DNA from: Chloroflexota bacterium
GTDB lineage: Bacteria > Chloroflexota > Anaerolineae > Aggregatilineales > J027
Direction: 5' to 3'
NCBI GenBank assembly: GCA_016234595.1
Contig: JACRBG010000023.1
Coordinates: 41,402 to 105,401, forward strand
Length of the DNA stretch: 64,000 nucleotides
Part shown: piece after piece, positions 8,347 to 16,515 of the stretch
Position numbering within the stretch: the stretch's first letter is position 1
How the letters are laid out: each line of letters begins with the position of its first letter
Notes under the pieces: model-generated
Databases searched by the model: none
Seen by the model: the letters and a program-made list of their open reading frames with translations, nothing else
What the model was told of the DNA's origin: nothing
Program-made: the position numbers and the translations under genes

Positions 8347-9750
8347 CTAGTAGCGTGCCGACCCAATCCCAAAGACCGATGGGGGCAGGTGGATACCCGC
8401 TTGCTCAATGCGGTCAATAAATTTAGGCCGAATCCCAGTGGGCCGAATACGTCCAATGACCTTACCGGCCTCAATACCTGTTTGTTCAAACACGAAGATG
8501 TCCGACATGGTAATGATGTCACCTTCCATGCCTTGCACTTCAGTGATGTTGGTAATCTTACGTGTACCATCGCGCATACGGCTTTGCTGAACAATAAGGT
8601 CAACGGCTGCCGATACTTGTTCACGAATAGCCCGCACGGGCAAATCCATACCCGACATCAGGCACATAACCTCAAGACGGGACAAGCAGTCACGCGGGGT
8701 ATTGGCATGGGCAGTCGTCATGGAGCCTTCATGACCTGTATTCATGGCCTGAAGCATGTCTAGGGCCTCACCAGAACGGCATTCCCCAACAATGATGCGG
8801 TCAGGACGCATACGGAGGGTATTGACGACCAAATCTTGAATAGATACTTGGCCTTTGCCTTCAATATTGGCTGGGCGCGATTCAAGAGTAACAACATGCT
8901 CTTGGCGAAGTTGCAATTCAGCCGCGTTTTCGACTGTGATGATGCGCTCATCCCCCGGAATAAAGCTGGAGAGTACGTTCAGGAGGGTTGTCTTGCCCGA
9001 ACCTGTACCACCCGACACAATGATATTCAAGGCGCCAATCACACACGCCCGTAGAAATTCGGCAATTTCGGGTGTCATGGAACCATAACGTACCAAGTCT
9101 TCGACTTGGAGAGGCGACTTGGAGAATTTACGAATAGTAATGGTTGGGCCATTTAGCGCCAGCGGGGGGATAATCACATTCACACGCGAGCCGTCTTTCA
9201 AACGGGCGTCTTCATAGGGATGTGATTCGTCTACACGACGACCGAGTGGTGACACGATACGGTCAATCACACGCTTCACGTGTTCATCGCTCTCAAAGGT
9301 CACATTGACCCGCGCTACCGTACCCTTGCGTTCAATATAGATATTCTTGGGGCCGTTCACCATAATTTCAGTGATGGATTCATCGGCCAAGAGGGGTTCA
9401 ATGGGGCCATAACCCAAGATTTCGGCAAGGATGGCATCGAACAATTTCTGCTTATCGGCACGGCTTAAGACAATGCCTTCTTCAGCCAAGATGGTGGTAA
9501 AAAGTTCTTCAATGGTGGTGCGGACTTCTGGTGAGTGAGGGTCCATAGAAGGGTCAATCTCACTCAGCAACTTCTTTTGGACACGCGATTTCAGGTCTTT
9601 GTAGCTGGATGCACCTTGAGCCTGTTGGGGGACGGGTTGGCGACGAACACGCATTTCGTCCAAACGTGAGGCATCATCGCGGGGCGGGCCATCACCGGGG
9701 CCACCGGGGGTGCTTCCACCACCTTTTTCAATCTTGCGTAGTAACGACAT
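8347..9750 (-). CDS. cpaF: Tad pilus assembly ATPase CpaF/TadA
   Basis: A 467-residue secretion ATPase of the VirB11/GspE class. A Gly/Pro-rich head precedes an N-terminal domain (about 60-200) and the ATPase core. Walker A GGTGSGKTT is at about 247-255; the region around DRIIVGECRSGEALDMLQ carries the Walker B-like acidic residue; MTTAHANTPRDCLSRLE is the His-box segment. It powers Flp pilus polymerisation from the cytoplasmic face of TadBC. GGAG lies eight bases upstream of the ATG. The catalytic motifs are all intact. Confidence 0.95.
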   Translation of the reverse strand: MSLLRKIEKGGGSTPGGPGDGPPRDDASRLDEMRVRRQPVPQQAQGASSYKDLKSRVQKKLLSEIDPSMDPHSPEVRTTIEELFTTILAEEGIVLSRADKQKLFDAILAEILGYGPIEPLLADESITEIMVNGPKNIYIERKGTVARVNVTFESDEHVKRVIDRIVSPLGRRVDESHPYEDARLKDGSRVNVIIPPLALNGPTITIRKFSKSPLQVEDLVRYGSMTPEIAEFLRACVIGALNIIVSGGTGSGKTTLLNVLSSFIPGDERIITVENAAELQLRQEHVVTLESRPANIEGKGQVSIQDLVVNTLRMRPDRIIVGECRSGEALDMLQAMNTGHEGSMTTAHANTPRDCLSRLEVMCLMSGMDLPVRAIREQVSAAVDLIVQQSRMRDGTRKITNITEVQGMEGDIITMSDIFVFEQTGIEAGKVIGRIRPTGIRPKFIDRIEQAGIHLPPSVFGIGSARY

Positions 9751-9821
9751 AGAAAATACTCCTCATCCAACTCAAACTTCAGAAACGGGCGACCTATTCG
9801 ACTCTTGAGCACTTAACATTG

Positions 9822-11141
9822 TTATCCACCCGAACGTCTACCAAAACGGGAACGTTCTTGCTTACCAGCAGCACTCGATTGCATGGGTGTTGATTCATCC
9901 CCTTGGACGGAACGCCGCACCAATTCAGCAAGATCAATAATTTCTTTGGCTGGTGATTTACCACGACCTTTGGCGACAACCGGTACACCTTGATTAACAG
10001 CCGAGGTCATGGTCTTCTCGTCAAGTGGAATACGCGCTTCTATCTGGCGCTTCAGGCTTCTTTCAATATCTTCGAGTGGTAATCCGATTTTTTCACGCGG
10101 ATCGGTTACACGGTTCATAACAAAAATAGTTTTTTCTGGCCCGAACTCACCATCTAACACTTCTAGCACTTGACGGCAGCTTTTTACCGTTGGAAGCGTT
10201 GGTGTTCCGACCAACAAAATTCGATCCGCTAGGTTGAATAGCCGCGCGGCCAAACGGTCAAGGCGCACACGCATATCCAAAATGGTAAAGTCAAAATTGG
10301 CGGCCAGATGTTGAACAATTTGCTCAAATACTTCTGGGGTAAGCAAGTTGGTTTCATCAACATCATCAAGGCGAGCAGGGCCAAGTAGCACCCGCAAACC
10401 GCTGGCATGGGTCATCAATACATTTTCAATGAGATCGGGGTCAAGTTCTTCAACCGCTTTCCCCAAATCTACCACACTGAGATTGCTCTGGAGGTATAAA
10501 AACACGGCTAAGTCGCCAAATTCTAGGTCACAGTCAATGAGCAACACGCGCGTATCTTCACGCATTAACCCGGCTGCAACATTGGTAGCAAGGGTGGTTT
10601 TGCCCACACCACCTTGGGGGCTATAGACCGCGATAATGTGACCGGCCCGTTTACTTCCTAAAGCACCACTGGTAGTAGCTTTAGTTCGTTCGGGTGAGGC
10701 CGATGTTGCACCTTGTCGGTATTGCTCTCGAACATTGGCATTCAATTGATAAACTTTGCGAATGGTCGAGTACAGTTCTTCACCGGAAATGGGCTTTTCA
10801 AGGAAATCTCGCGCCCCAGCCAGCATCGCTCGGCGTAAATAGGCAGAGTCTTTGTGAACCGACATCATCACCACTGCCGCTGTAGGGACAGCTTTGCTAA
10901 TCTGCTCGGTGGCGTTGATGCCGTCCATATCCGGCATATTGATGTCCATCAAAATAATATCTGGTTGGGTACGAATGGCTAAATCTAGGCCTTCACGCCC
11001 CGTGCTGCCTGAGCCAACCACTTCAATATCTGGCTCAAAGGCTAACAATTTACGCAGACCCTCACGGGCTTCTGGAATATCATCTACCAGAATGACCCGG
11101 ATGACATCTTTTTTACCCATGCCACCTTGTGGCTTACCCAT
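9822..11141 (-). CDS. cpaE: CpaE-type protein: receiver domain fused to ParA/MinD-like ATPase
   Basis: A 439-residue fusion. The N-terminal receiver domain (about residues 8-125) keeps the phospho-acceptor Asp in ILMDINMPDMDG and the acidic pair VDD. A linker follows, then a MinD/ParA-like ATPase with PQGGVGKTT and LLIDCDLEFGDLAVFL. CpaE localises or guides Tad pilus assembly. The signature Lys of the deviant Walker A (KGGxGKT) is Gln here; the second Lys, which binds nucleotide, is present. The start is ATG 11141, with AAAGGA nine bases upstream, rather than the ATG at 11180. Linked cpaB and cpaF support the call. Confidence 0.9.
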   Translation of the reverse strand: MGKPQGGMGKKDVIRVILVDDIPEAREGLRKLLAFEPDIEVVGSGSTGREGLDLAIRTQPDIILMDINMPDMDGINATEQISKAVPTAAVVMMSVHKDSAYLRRAMLAGARDFLEKPISGEELYSTIRKVYQLNANVREQYRQGATSASPERTKATTSGALGSKRAGHIIAVYSPQGGVGKTTLATNVAAGLMREDTRVLLIDCDLEFGDLAVFLYLQSNLSVVDLGKAVEELDPDLIENVLMTHASGLRVLLGPARLDDVDETNLLTPEVFEQIVQHLAANFDFTILDMRVRLDRLAARLFNLADRILLVGTPTLPTVKSCRQVLEVLDGEFGPEKTIFVMNRVTDPREKIGLPLEDIERSLKRQIEARIPLDEKTMTSAVNQGVPVVAKGRGKSPAKEIIDLAELVRRSVQGDESTPMQSSAAGKQERSRFGRRSGG

Positions 11142-11225
11142 ATCAATAATTCCTTTAATCCAGTTACCATCTCTACCCATTCGGGTCAGAAATGGTAACC
11201 TTCAAATAATGCTCAATGCTGTTGC

Positions 11226-12449
11226 TTAGTTGGTAGCCTGTTGAACGGCTGGATCGCTTAAGCCACTGAAAGTACGAAGGCTGCTGAGGTCTAACCGACG
11301 AATATCGGTGACAGCAGGTTCAATGGCAAACGGCAGATTTTCGGCCTGACGGACATTATAGGTATTAATCATATATTCAAGTGTGACCGATTCGGTCAGC
11401 GTGGAGGCTGCACCTTGGTCTTGGGCGGAACGTAGCACATAGGTAATTGGAATACCTGCATCAACGGCCCATGTCAAAACAATAGCATCTTGGGGTTGGA
11501 CAGCGACCACCATAATCACAGGAATGAAAGCTGTCTCGGTTGGAACTACCGTCAACGCCTGATTAGAATTAGCGCTGGCATTGGGGTCAACCGTTGGGGG
11601 TGGGGCTAACACAGCTGCCGCAGTTGGGGTTGCTTCTTCAGCACCAAACAAACGACCATCTTCTGGGAGCCAGCCCACATGCAAGACAACTGCATCTTGA
11701 ATGGTTCGCTGGGTTACCAAACGCGGACGTTGAATATTTTCGCTTGGCCCAATAACGACACCTTCGGGGAAGATGGGGCTAGGTTCGGCCCGCCCAATAC
11801 GACCCTCGGTAAAGCCAATGGTTCCGTCCTCAAGCCGCGTCACAATGGTAATTTGGTTTGGCAAACGGGTCTGAAATTCTTCGTCCACATCAATGAACAA
11901 GAAAGACATAATAACATCAATATGGTCACCGGGTTGGAAACCATAAGCGACCTGCCCAAGCCCTGTTGCATCCAGCGGAACAGCCATTGCGACTGATCCG
12001 GGGTCAATTTGGGTGGCTAAGTCCGAACCTTCACCCGCAATATCTGCTATACTCTCAACTAATTGTGCTTGGACAAGCGGTGATTCGCGCGGAATATCGG
12101 TACGGGTAATCTTGCCAATCACCTGCTCTGTAGCAACGAAGGAGGTGGTAGGCGCAGAGCCAAGCGGCCATGCACGCACATCAACCATTGACTCGGTAAT
12201 CTTGATACCTCGCGGCAAATCTTGCAGGGCAATGACTACATACTCAACATTTTCTTGTATTGTTGCAACAGGGGGATTATTGTTGCCGCCACCGCCAGAT
12301 GGTTGGGTTGCCGCACCATCCACAGTATCCGTTGCCGGAGTCGCAGTAGCATCTTTCTTATTATCTCCGCCGCCAAGTAACAACACGGCAGCGAGGACAA
12401 CCCCCAGCACAATAATTAAACCAACTAAAATGAGAACACGACCTCGCAT
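11226..12449 (-). CDS. cpaB: Flp pilus assembly protein CpaB/RcpC
   Basis: A 407-residue protein anchored by one N-terminal transmembrane segment (VLILVGLIIVLGVVLAAVLL), then a Gly/Asn-rich linker and a SAF domain (YVVIALQDLPRGIKITESMV to IPRESPLVQAQL, about 70-130). The RcpC region begins PGSVAMAVPLDATGLGQVAYG. CpaB/RcpC belongs to the Tad apparatus and in diderms meets the secretin. No secretin gene is present here, as expected for a monoderm or secretin-less lineage. AAGGAG precedes the ATG. The C-terminal 100 residues vary between species. Confidence 0.9.
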   Translation of the reverse strand: MRGRVLILVGLIIVLGVVLAAVLLLGGGDNKKDATATPATDTVDGAATQPSGGGGNNNPPVATIQENVEYVVIALQDLPRGIKITESMVDVRAWPLGSAPTTSFVATEQVIGKITRTDIPRESPLVQAQLVESIADIAGEGSDLATQIDPGSVAMAVPLDATGLGQVAYGFQPGDHIDVIMSFLFIDVDEEFQTRLPNQITIVTRLEDGTIGFTEGRIGRAEPSPIFPEGVVIGPSENIQRPRLVTQRTIQDAVVLHVGWLPEDGRLFGAEEATPTAAAVLAPPPTVDPNASANSNQALTVVPTETAFIPVIMVVAVQPQDAIVLTWAVDAGIPITYVLRSAQDQGAASTLTESVTLEYMINTYNVRQAENLPFAIEPAVTDIRRLDLSSLRTFSGLSDPAVQQATN

Positions 12450-12613
12450 GTAAGTTGCTCCTTCCGGGGAGGAACATTTTTAGACTAAAAGTTGCCTTCC
12501 CTTAGTGTAGTTGGAAGATAAAATAATGCAAACGGGCCTATAGTCCTATCGGCGTTAGAAAATTCACACAAAATCAATTATTACGATGAATTTTTCAAAC
12601 GCAAGCACTTGGC

Positions 12614-13717
12614 CTAGTCTAAATCTGGTTCTTCATCCTCAAAGACGGGTAGCACCAACTGAAAACGACTGCCTGATCCTTCTTCGCTATAAATATCGAG
12701 CTTACCACCCACGACTTCGATGCGCTCGACCAAACCATTCAGCCCTTGGACTCTAGAATCGCCTTGCGAAGGATTGGATAAGGACTCAACATCAAAACCT
12801 TGTCCATCATCCTCAATCACGGCCTTGATAGTGTCCGTCCCCACGTCAATCATGACACGAATATTTTTCGCGCTCAACTGGTCACGCGAAATGGAAAGCA
12901 GCGACTGTACACTACGGAACATCATCACTTCGGTGTGTTTTGCCATACGCCGTTCTTCACCCACCACATTAAATTGCAGCTTGGTTTCGCTTTTCTGCTC
13001 AAAATTTTCAGCATAGCGGCGCAAAGTAGGGATAAGGCCGAGGTCATCCAGCATCATCGGGCGCAGGTCGAAAATGAAATCGCGTACTTTTTGGAAGCTC
13101 TGACTGGCAGCAGCTTTTAAATTGGTCAATTCTGCGCTGGCACGGTCAGGATCACGGTCAAACAGACGCTGACAGACCTCCGCTTGCAAAATGAAATTCG
13201 TTAGCGATTGGGCTGGGCCGTCATGTAATTTATTCGCCAAGACCTGACGTTCTTGTTCTTGGGCCTGCACAATTCGGACAACGGCTTGCCCATCAAGGCT
13301 TAGGGATGGCTTTGGCGCACCACCCGAACTTGAACCGGGGGTATAACCACCACCTAAGCCAAAATTACCTGCGCTTTTCAGCTTTTCTAACAAGTGCCCC
13401 AAAATTTGACTCGAATGATCCAGTTGTTGCTGACCTTCTTGCAATTTTTCGAGCTGTGATCGCATCGTCAGCAAACGGCTTTTGGCGTCTATCGCATCTT
13501 CATAGGTCACGCGGATGTCTTGGCGGGGCACAGTATCAAACGCATCTTCAATACGGCGCATACGGGCATTCACTGAAACGTTGCGTTCCTGAAGGCGCTG
13601 TACCTCAACTTGGCTTTGATCGGCGAGGGCTTGGTTTTCCTTCATCCGCATTTTGATAGTATCGTATTCCGATTGGATTTCAGCGATTAGTTCATCGCGC
13701 AATGATTGAACGCTCAT
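12614..13717 (-). CDS. Soluble NarL-group sensor histidine kinase (HisKA_3)
   Basis: A 367-residue kinase without membrane segments. A long charged coiled coil (about 5-115) precedes a Gly/Ser/Pro linker. The dimerisation/phosphoacceptor box VLANKLHDGPAQ has the phospho-His at 165. The HATPase domain has EDDGQGFD and GLNGLVERIE. Being cytoplasmic, it must sense an internal cue or act through partners via the coiled coil. The start overlaps the stop of the response regulator gene by one base (TAATG), so they are a cognate pair. It precedes cpaB by 164 bases, so it probably controls the pilus operon. Confidence 0.9.
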   Translation of the reverse strand: MSVQSLRDELIAEIQSEYDTIKMRMKENQALADQSQVEVQRLQERNVSVNARMRRIEDAFDTVPRQDIRVTYEDAIDAKSRLLTMRSQLEKLQEGQQQLDHSSQILGHLLEKLKSAGNFGLGGGYTPGSSSGGAPKPSLSLDGQAVVRIVQAQEQERQVLANKLHDGPAQSLTNFILQAEVCQRLFDRDPDRASAELTNLKAAASQSFQKVRDFIFDLRPMMLDDLGLIPTLRRYAENFEQKSETKLQFNVVGEERRMAKHTEVMMFRSVQSLLSISRDQLSAKNIRVMIDVGTDTIKAVIEDDGQGFDVESLSNPSQGDSRVQGLNGLVERIEVVGGKLDIYSEEGSGSRFQLVLPVFEDEEPDLD

Positions 13718-14481
13718 TACAATCTCCCATGGTGGTCACTCGTGCTATCTTGATTATCATGGTTATTGGGGGTATCCGCAATTCGCACCCACCCACGCCG
13801 CATGGCATAGATTGCCGCTTGCGTCCGGTCTTCAACATAAAGCTTGGTCAAAATCGAACTCACATGATTTTTAACCGTCTGTTGGCTAATTTTCAAGACC
13901 TCGGCAATTTGCTTATTGGTTTTGCCCTGTGTGACATAGCGCAAGATTTCCATTTCACGCGGGCTAAGGGGAACAAAATGTTCATGGGGGTCAATGGTAT
14001 ACGGGCCTGTTGTCGCTTCAATGCGGCTGTTTGTCCATTTACGAATGCCAGCAAGGTCATAATATTCACCTTTGACCATATAGTAGCCTTGCACGACCTT
14101 CTGAATGACCTCAATCAACAAAAGCGGGTCAATATCTTTGGAACAATAGGCCGAACACCCCGCCCGTAACGCATGAAGGGCCTGTTCTTCATCATCATAG
14201 CCCGTCAGCATCACCACACAAGCCGAATTGCGCTCAGTTTTGAGCCTTGAAGCAATTTGCAGCCCATTCATGTGCGGTAGATTGACATCTAACAAAATGA
14301 CATCGGGGTGAAGCTCACGTGCCAATTCAAGGGCTTGCTCCCCGTTTTCACCTTCGGCAATGACTTCTAAATGTTCATCGTCCGACAATACACTCCGCAG
14401 ACCCCGCCGCCAAACAGGATGGTCATCAACAATCATCACGGTAATTTTGCGGAGGATGGGATCGCGTTCTGGTGAACTCAT
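13717..14481 (-). CDS. LuxR/NarL-family response regulator
   Basis: A 254-residue regulator. The receiver domain (about 13-130) has acidic pocket DD at 19-20, phospho-acceptor D65 in VILLDVNLPHMNG and the conserved Lys in YCSKDID. A DNA-binding HTH of the LuxR/NarL type follows (LSPREMEILRYVTQGKTNKQ to QQTVKNHVSSIL, about 173-233). It is first in the leftward operon and translationally coupled to its kinase. Two perfect inverted repeats between its promoter and its start could be autoregulatory sites, which is inference. Confidence 0.92.
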   Translation of the reverse strand: MSSPERDPILRKITVMIVDDHPVWRRGLRSVLSDDEHLEVIAEGENGEQALELARELHPDVILLDVNLPHMNGLQIASRLKTERNSACVVMLTGYDDEEQALHALRAGCSAYCSKDIDPLLLIEVIQKVVQGYYMVKGEYYDLAGIRKWTNSRIEATTGPYTIDPHEHFVPLSPREMEILRYVTQGKTNKQIAEVLKISQQTVKNHVSSILTKLYVEDRTQAAIYAMRRGWVRIADTPNNHDNQDSTSDHHGRL

Positions 14482-14506
14482 AAGGCCTTCCCACTACTTA
14501 CAAACT

Positions 14507-14540
14507 ACCCTTAGCATAAGGGTAACTTGGTCGTTTACCA
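14507..14540. promoter_or_regulatory. Two adjacent inverted repeats upstream of the response regulator
   Basis: ACCCTTA-GCA-TAAGGGT (14507-14523) and TTGGT-CGTTT-ACCAA (14527-14541 by eye) are both perfect inverted repeats. They lie between the predicted leftward promoter and the response regulator start, a suitable place for an operator or a 5' leader structure. The protein that would bind is not known; the operon's own LuxR-type regulator is a candidate. Confidence 0.4.
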
Positions 14541-14579
14541 ATTTCAGGAAAATTCAAGAAACATTAAGCTACACTAAGA

Positions 14580-14608
14580 ATTATAGTCGGGTTTTATTGT
14601 TTCACCAA
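14580..14608 (-). promoter_or_regulatory. Predicted sigma-70 promoter of the tad operon
   Basis: On the minus strand a perfect -10 TATAAT (14585-14580) lies 17 bases from a -35 TTGGTG (14608-14603). Transcription would begin near 14573, giving a leader of about 90 bases before the response regulator start. Confidence 0.55.
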
Positions 14609-14772
14609 CACACAAAGGTCAGAATTAATAAACCAACGTTCACCTGACGCCAAATGTTGGTCTATTGCGACACTTCCCTGCTTCGTGCTAGACTACAGCC
14701 GCGTTGTGGGCCAGTTAATCAACTCTAACCACACTCAAATTTTCGATAAAATTGTAAATGGGTCGAGGACTA

Positions 14773-16431
14773 ATGCGACGTACCATAACCTTTTTTCTTA
14801 TCATCACTTTTCTTCTAACTATCGTTCTTTCCGCCATCAATTCACGTCCCGTTGCTCACGCTCAGGGTCCAGTACAGGCGCGTGTTACCACCGATTCATT
14901 GGCAATACGGTTGCGTCCGGGTGTTAATGCTTCGCCGCTGGGTTTAATTCCGCTCAATGCCGTGGTAAATATCACCGGGCGCGAAGATCAACAAGGCAAC
15001 GGTGGTGTATGGGTCTACGGCTCGCCCGAAAGTGGTAGCCCCACCGGATGGATGCTCTCGGACTATTTGCAATTCGGACATGACTTTGTGATGGAAAATC
15101 TACCTGTCCTCACAGTCGAAGGCGCTGCACCAACCTCAGGCGGAACCAACACCACGCCCTCGAATCCATCCAATCCCCCAGCTTCCGCGCCTGCGGGTGG
15201 CCTAAACGGAACAACGACGGGTGTAGTTAATTTCCGTAGTGCCCCTAGTACTAGCGCCGGGGTTATCGCCGGGTTGGGCGCCAACACCTCAGTTGTATTG
15301 ACTGGGCGCAATGGCGATAGCACTTGGTTGCAAGCTGTCTATAATGGTCAAACCGGTTGGTTATTCGCTAGTTTGGTACAAGTCTCTGGCGATAAAAACT
15401 CATTGGCTGTTGTACCCGGTACCGAAGTTGCCGCTGCGCCTGCCACTACGTCAGGTGGAGGGAACACTGGAACGGGTAATCCACCTGCACCAGCCGCCTA
15501 TAGCTCGGCGAATTTGCGCGTGTTTTCCTATGGTGCGCATGTGTCTAGTTTCGCCTTTCCTGACCTTATGCACTATGCTGGTATGACATGGGCCAAAGTG
15601 CAGATTCGTTATGGGCGTGGACAAGACCCCAATTCGGTCGCAGGCACCATTAACGATGCTCATGCCAAAGGCTTCCGCATTTTGTTGGGCGTGGTCGGGT
15701 ATCCAGCCGATATTGGCGGTGGCGATGCTTATTTTAATGACTATGCCAAATTTGTCGGTGGGTTAGCGGGTTTGGGAGCCGATGCCATTGAAATTTGGAA
15801 CGAACCCAACATTGACCGCGAATGGCCGACCGGACAAATTGACCCGGCTCGTTACACCCAATTGCTGGCAAAAGCCTATAACGCCATCAAGGGGACGAAT
15901 GCGGGGACAATTGTGATTAGTGCCGCTCCATCTCCGACCGGGGCCGAAAGCGCCTTTGGGCGTGATCGGGTCTGGAACGACAACAACTATATTGCGGGGC
16001 TGGCTGCCGCTGGCGCTGCTCGTTATATGGACTGTGTGGGCGCTCATTACAATGAGGGGATTGTCAGCCCTCGCCAGACCAGCGGTGATCCTCGTGACAA
16101 TTACTATACCCGCTATTTTTATGGCATGGTCAACACCTACTACAGCGCCATCCGTAAACCCGTTTGTTTTACTGAATTGGGTTATTTGACCCCCGAAGGC
16201 TATGGCCCACTACCGGGAGCGTTCGGGTGGGCAGCCAACACCACCGCCGCCCAACAAGGCCAATGGGTTGCTGATGCTATCCGCTTGGCCCGTAGCAGTG
16301 GCAAAGTGCCATTGGTGATTATCTGGAATATGGACTTTACCGGGACATTTGGTGACGACCCGATGGGTGGTTATGCGCTCATTCGTCCTGATGGTTCCTG
16401 CCCTGCCTGTGATCGTTTGGCAGGTCGCTAA
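14773..16431 (+). CDS. Secreted two-SH3-domain glycoside hydrolase (Clan A-like)
   Basis: A 552-residue exported protein. The signal peptide is MRRTITFF plus a hydrophobic run ending VAHAQ. Two bacterial SH3 domains follow (about 40-105 and 145-205; the second has VVNFRSAPSTSAGVIAGL), with low-complexity linkers. A TIM-barrel glycosidase domain fills 255-552. The likely acid/base Glu is E344 in WNEPN and the nucleophile E468 in CFTELGY. SH3b domains usually bind peptidoglycan or other wall polymers. The exact GH family and substrate are not certain. The ATG at 14758 is an alternative start. A paralogue follows directly, and a third copy lies at 46.6-48.0 kb. Confidence 0.85.
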   Translation: MRRTITFFLIITFLLTIVLSAINSRPVAHAQGPVQARVTTDSLAIRLRPGVNASPLGLIPLNAVVNITGREDQQGNGGVWVYGSPESGSPTGWMLSDYLQFGHDFVMENLPVLTVEGAAPTSGGTNTTPSNPSNPPASAPAGGLNGTTTGVVNFRSAPSTSAGVIAGLGANTSVVLTGRNGDSTWLQAVYNGQTGWLFASLVQVSGDKNSLAVVPGTEVAAAPATTSGGGNTGTGNPPAPAAYSSANLRVFSYGAHVSSFAFPDLMHYAGMTWAKVQIRYGRGQDPNSVAGTINDAHAKGFRILLGVVGYPADIGGGDAYFNDYAKFVGGLAGLGADAIEIWNEPNIDREWPTGQIDPARYTQLLAKAYNAIKGTNAGTIVISAAPSPTGAESAFGRDRVWNDNNYIAGLAAAGAARYMDCVGAHYNEGIVSPRQTSGDPRDNYYTRYFYGMVNTYYSAIRKPVCFTELGYLTPEGYGPLPGAFGWAANTTAAQQGQWVADAIRLARSSGKVPLVIIWNMDFTGTFGDDPMGGYALIRPDGSCPACDRLAGR

Positions 16432-16447
16432 ATTTCAATGAACTTTT

Positions 16448-16483
16448 GCCCTCTTGATTGTCATTAAGGGGGCTGTGTTTTTC
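16448..16483 (+). terminator. Intrinsic terminator between the two glycoside hydrolases
   Basis: An 11-bp stem (16448-16458 with 16463-16473, two G-U pairs), a TGTC tetraloop and a T-rich tail (TGTGTTTTT). It lies 17 bases after the first hydrolase stop. Confidence 0.65.
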
Positions 16484-16515
16484 ATCAAGGCAATTATTTG
16501 AGCGAAAGGAAGTCT

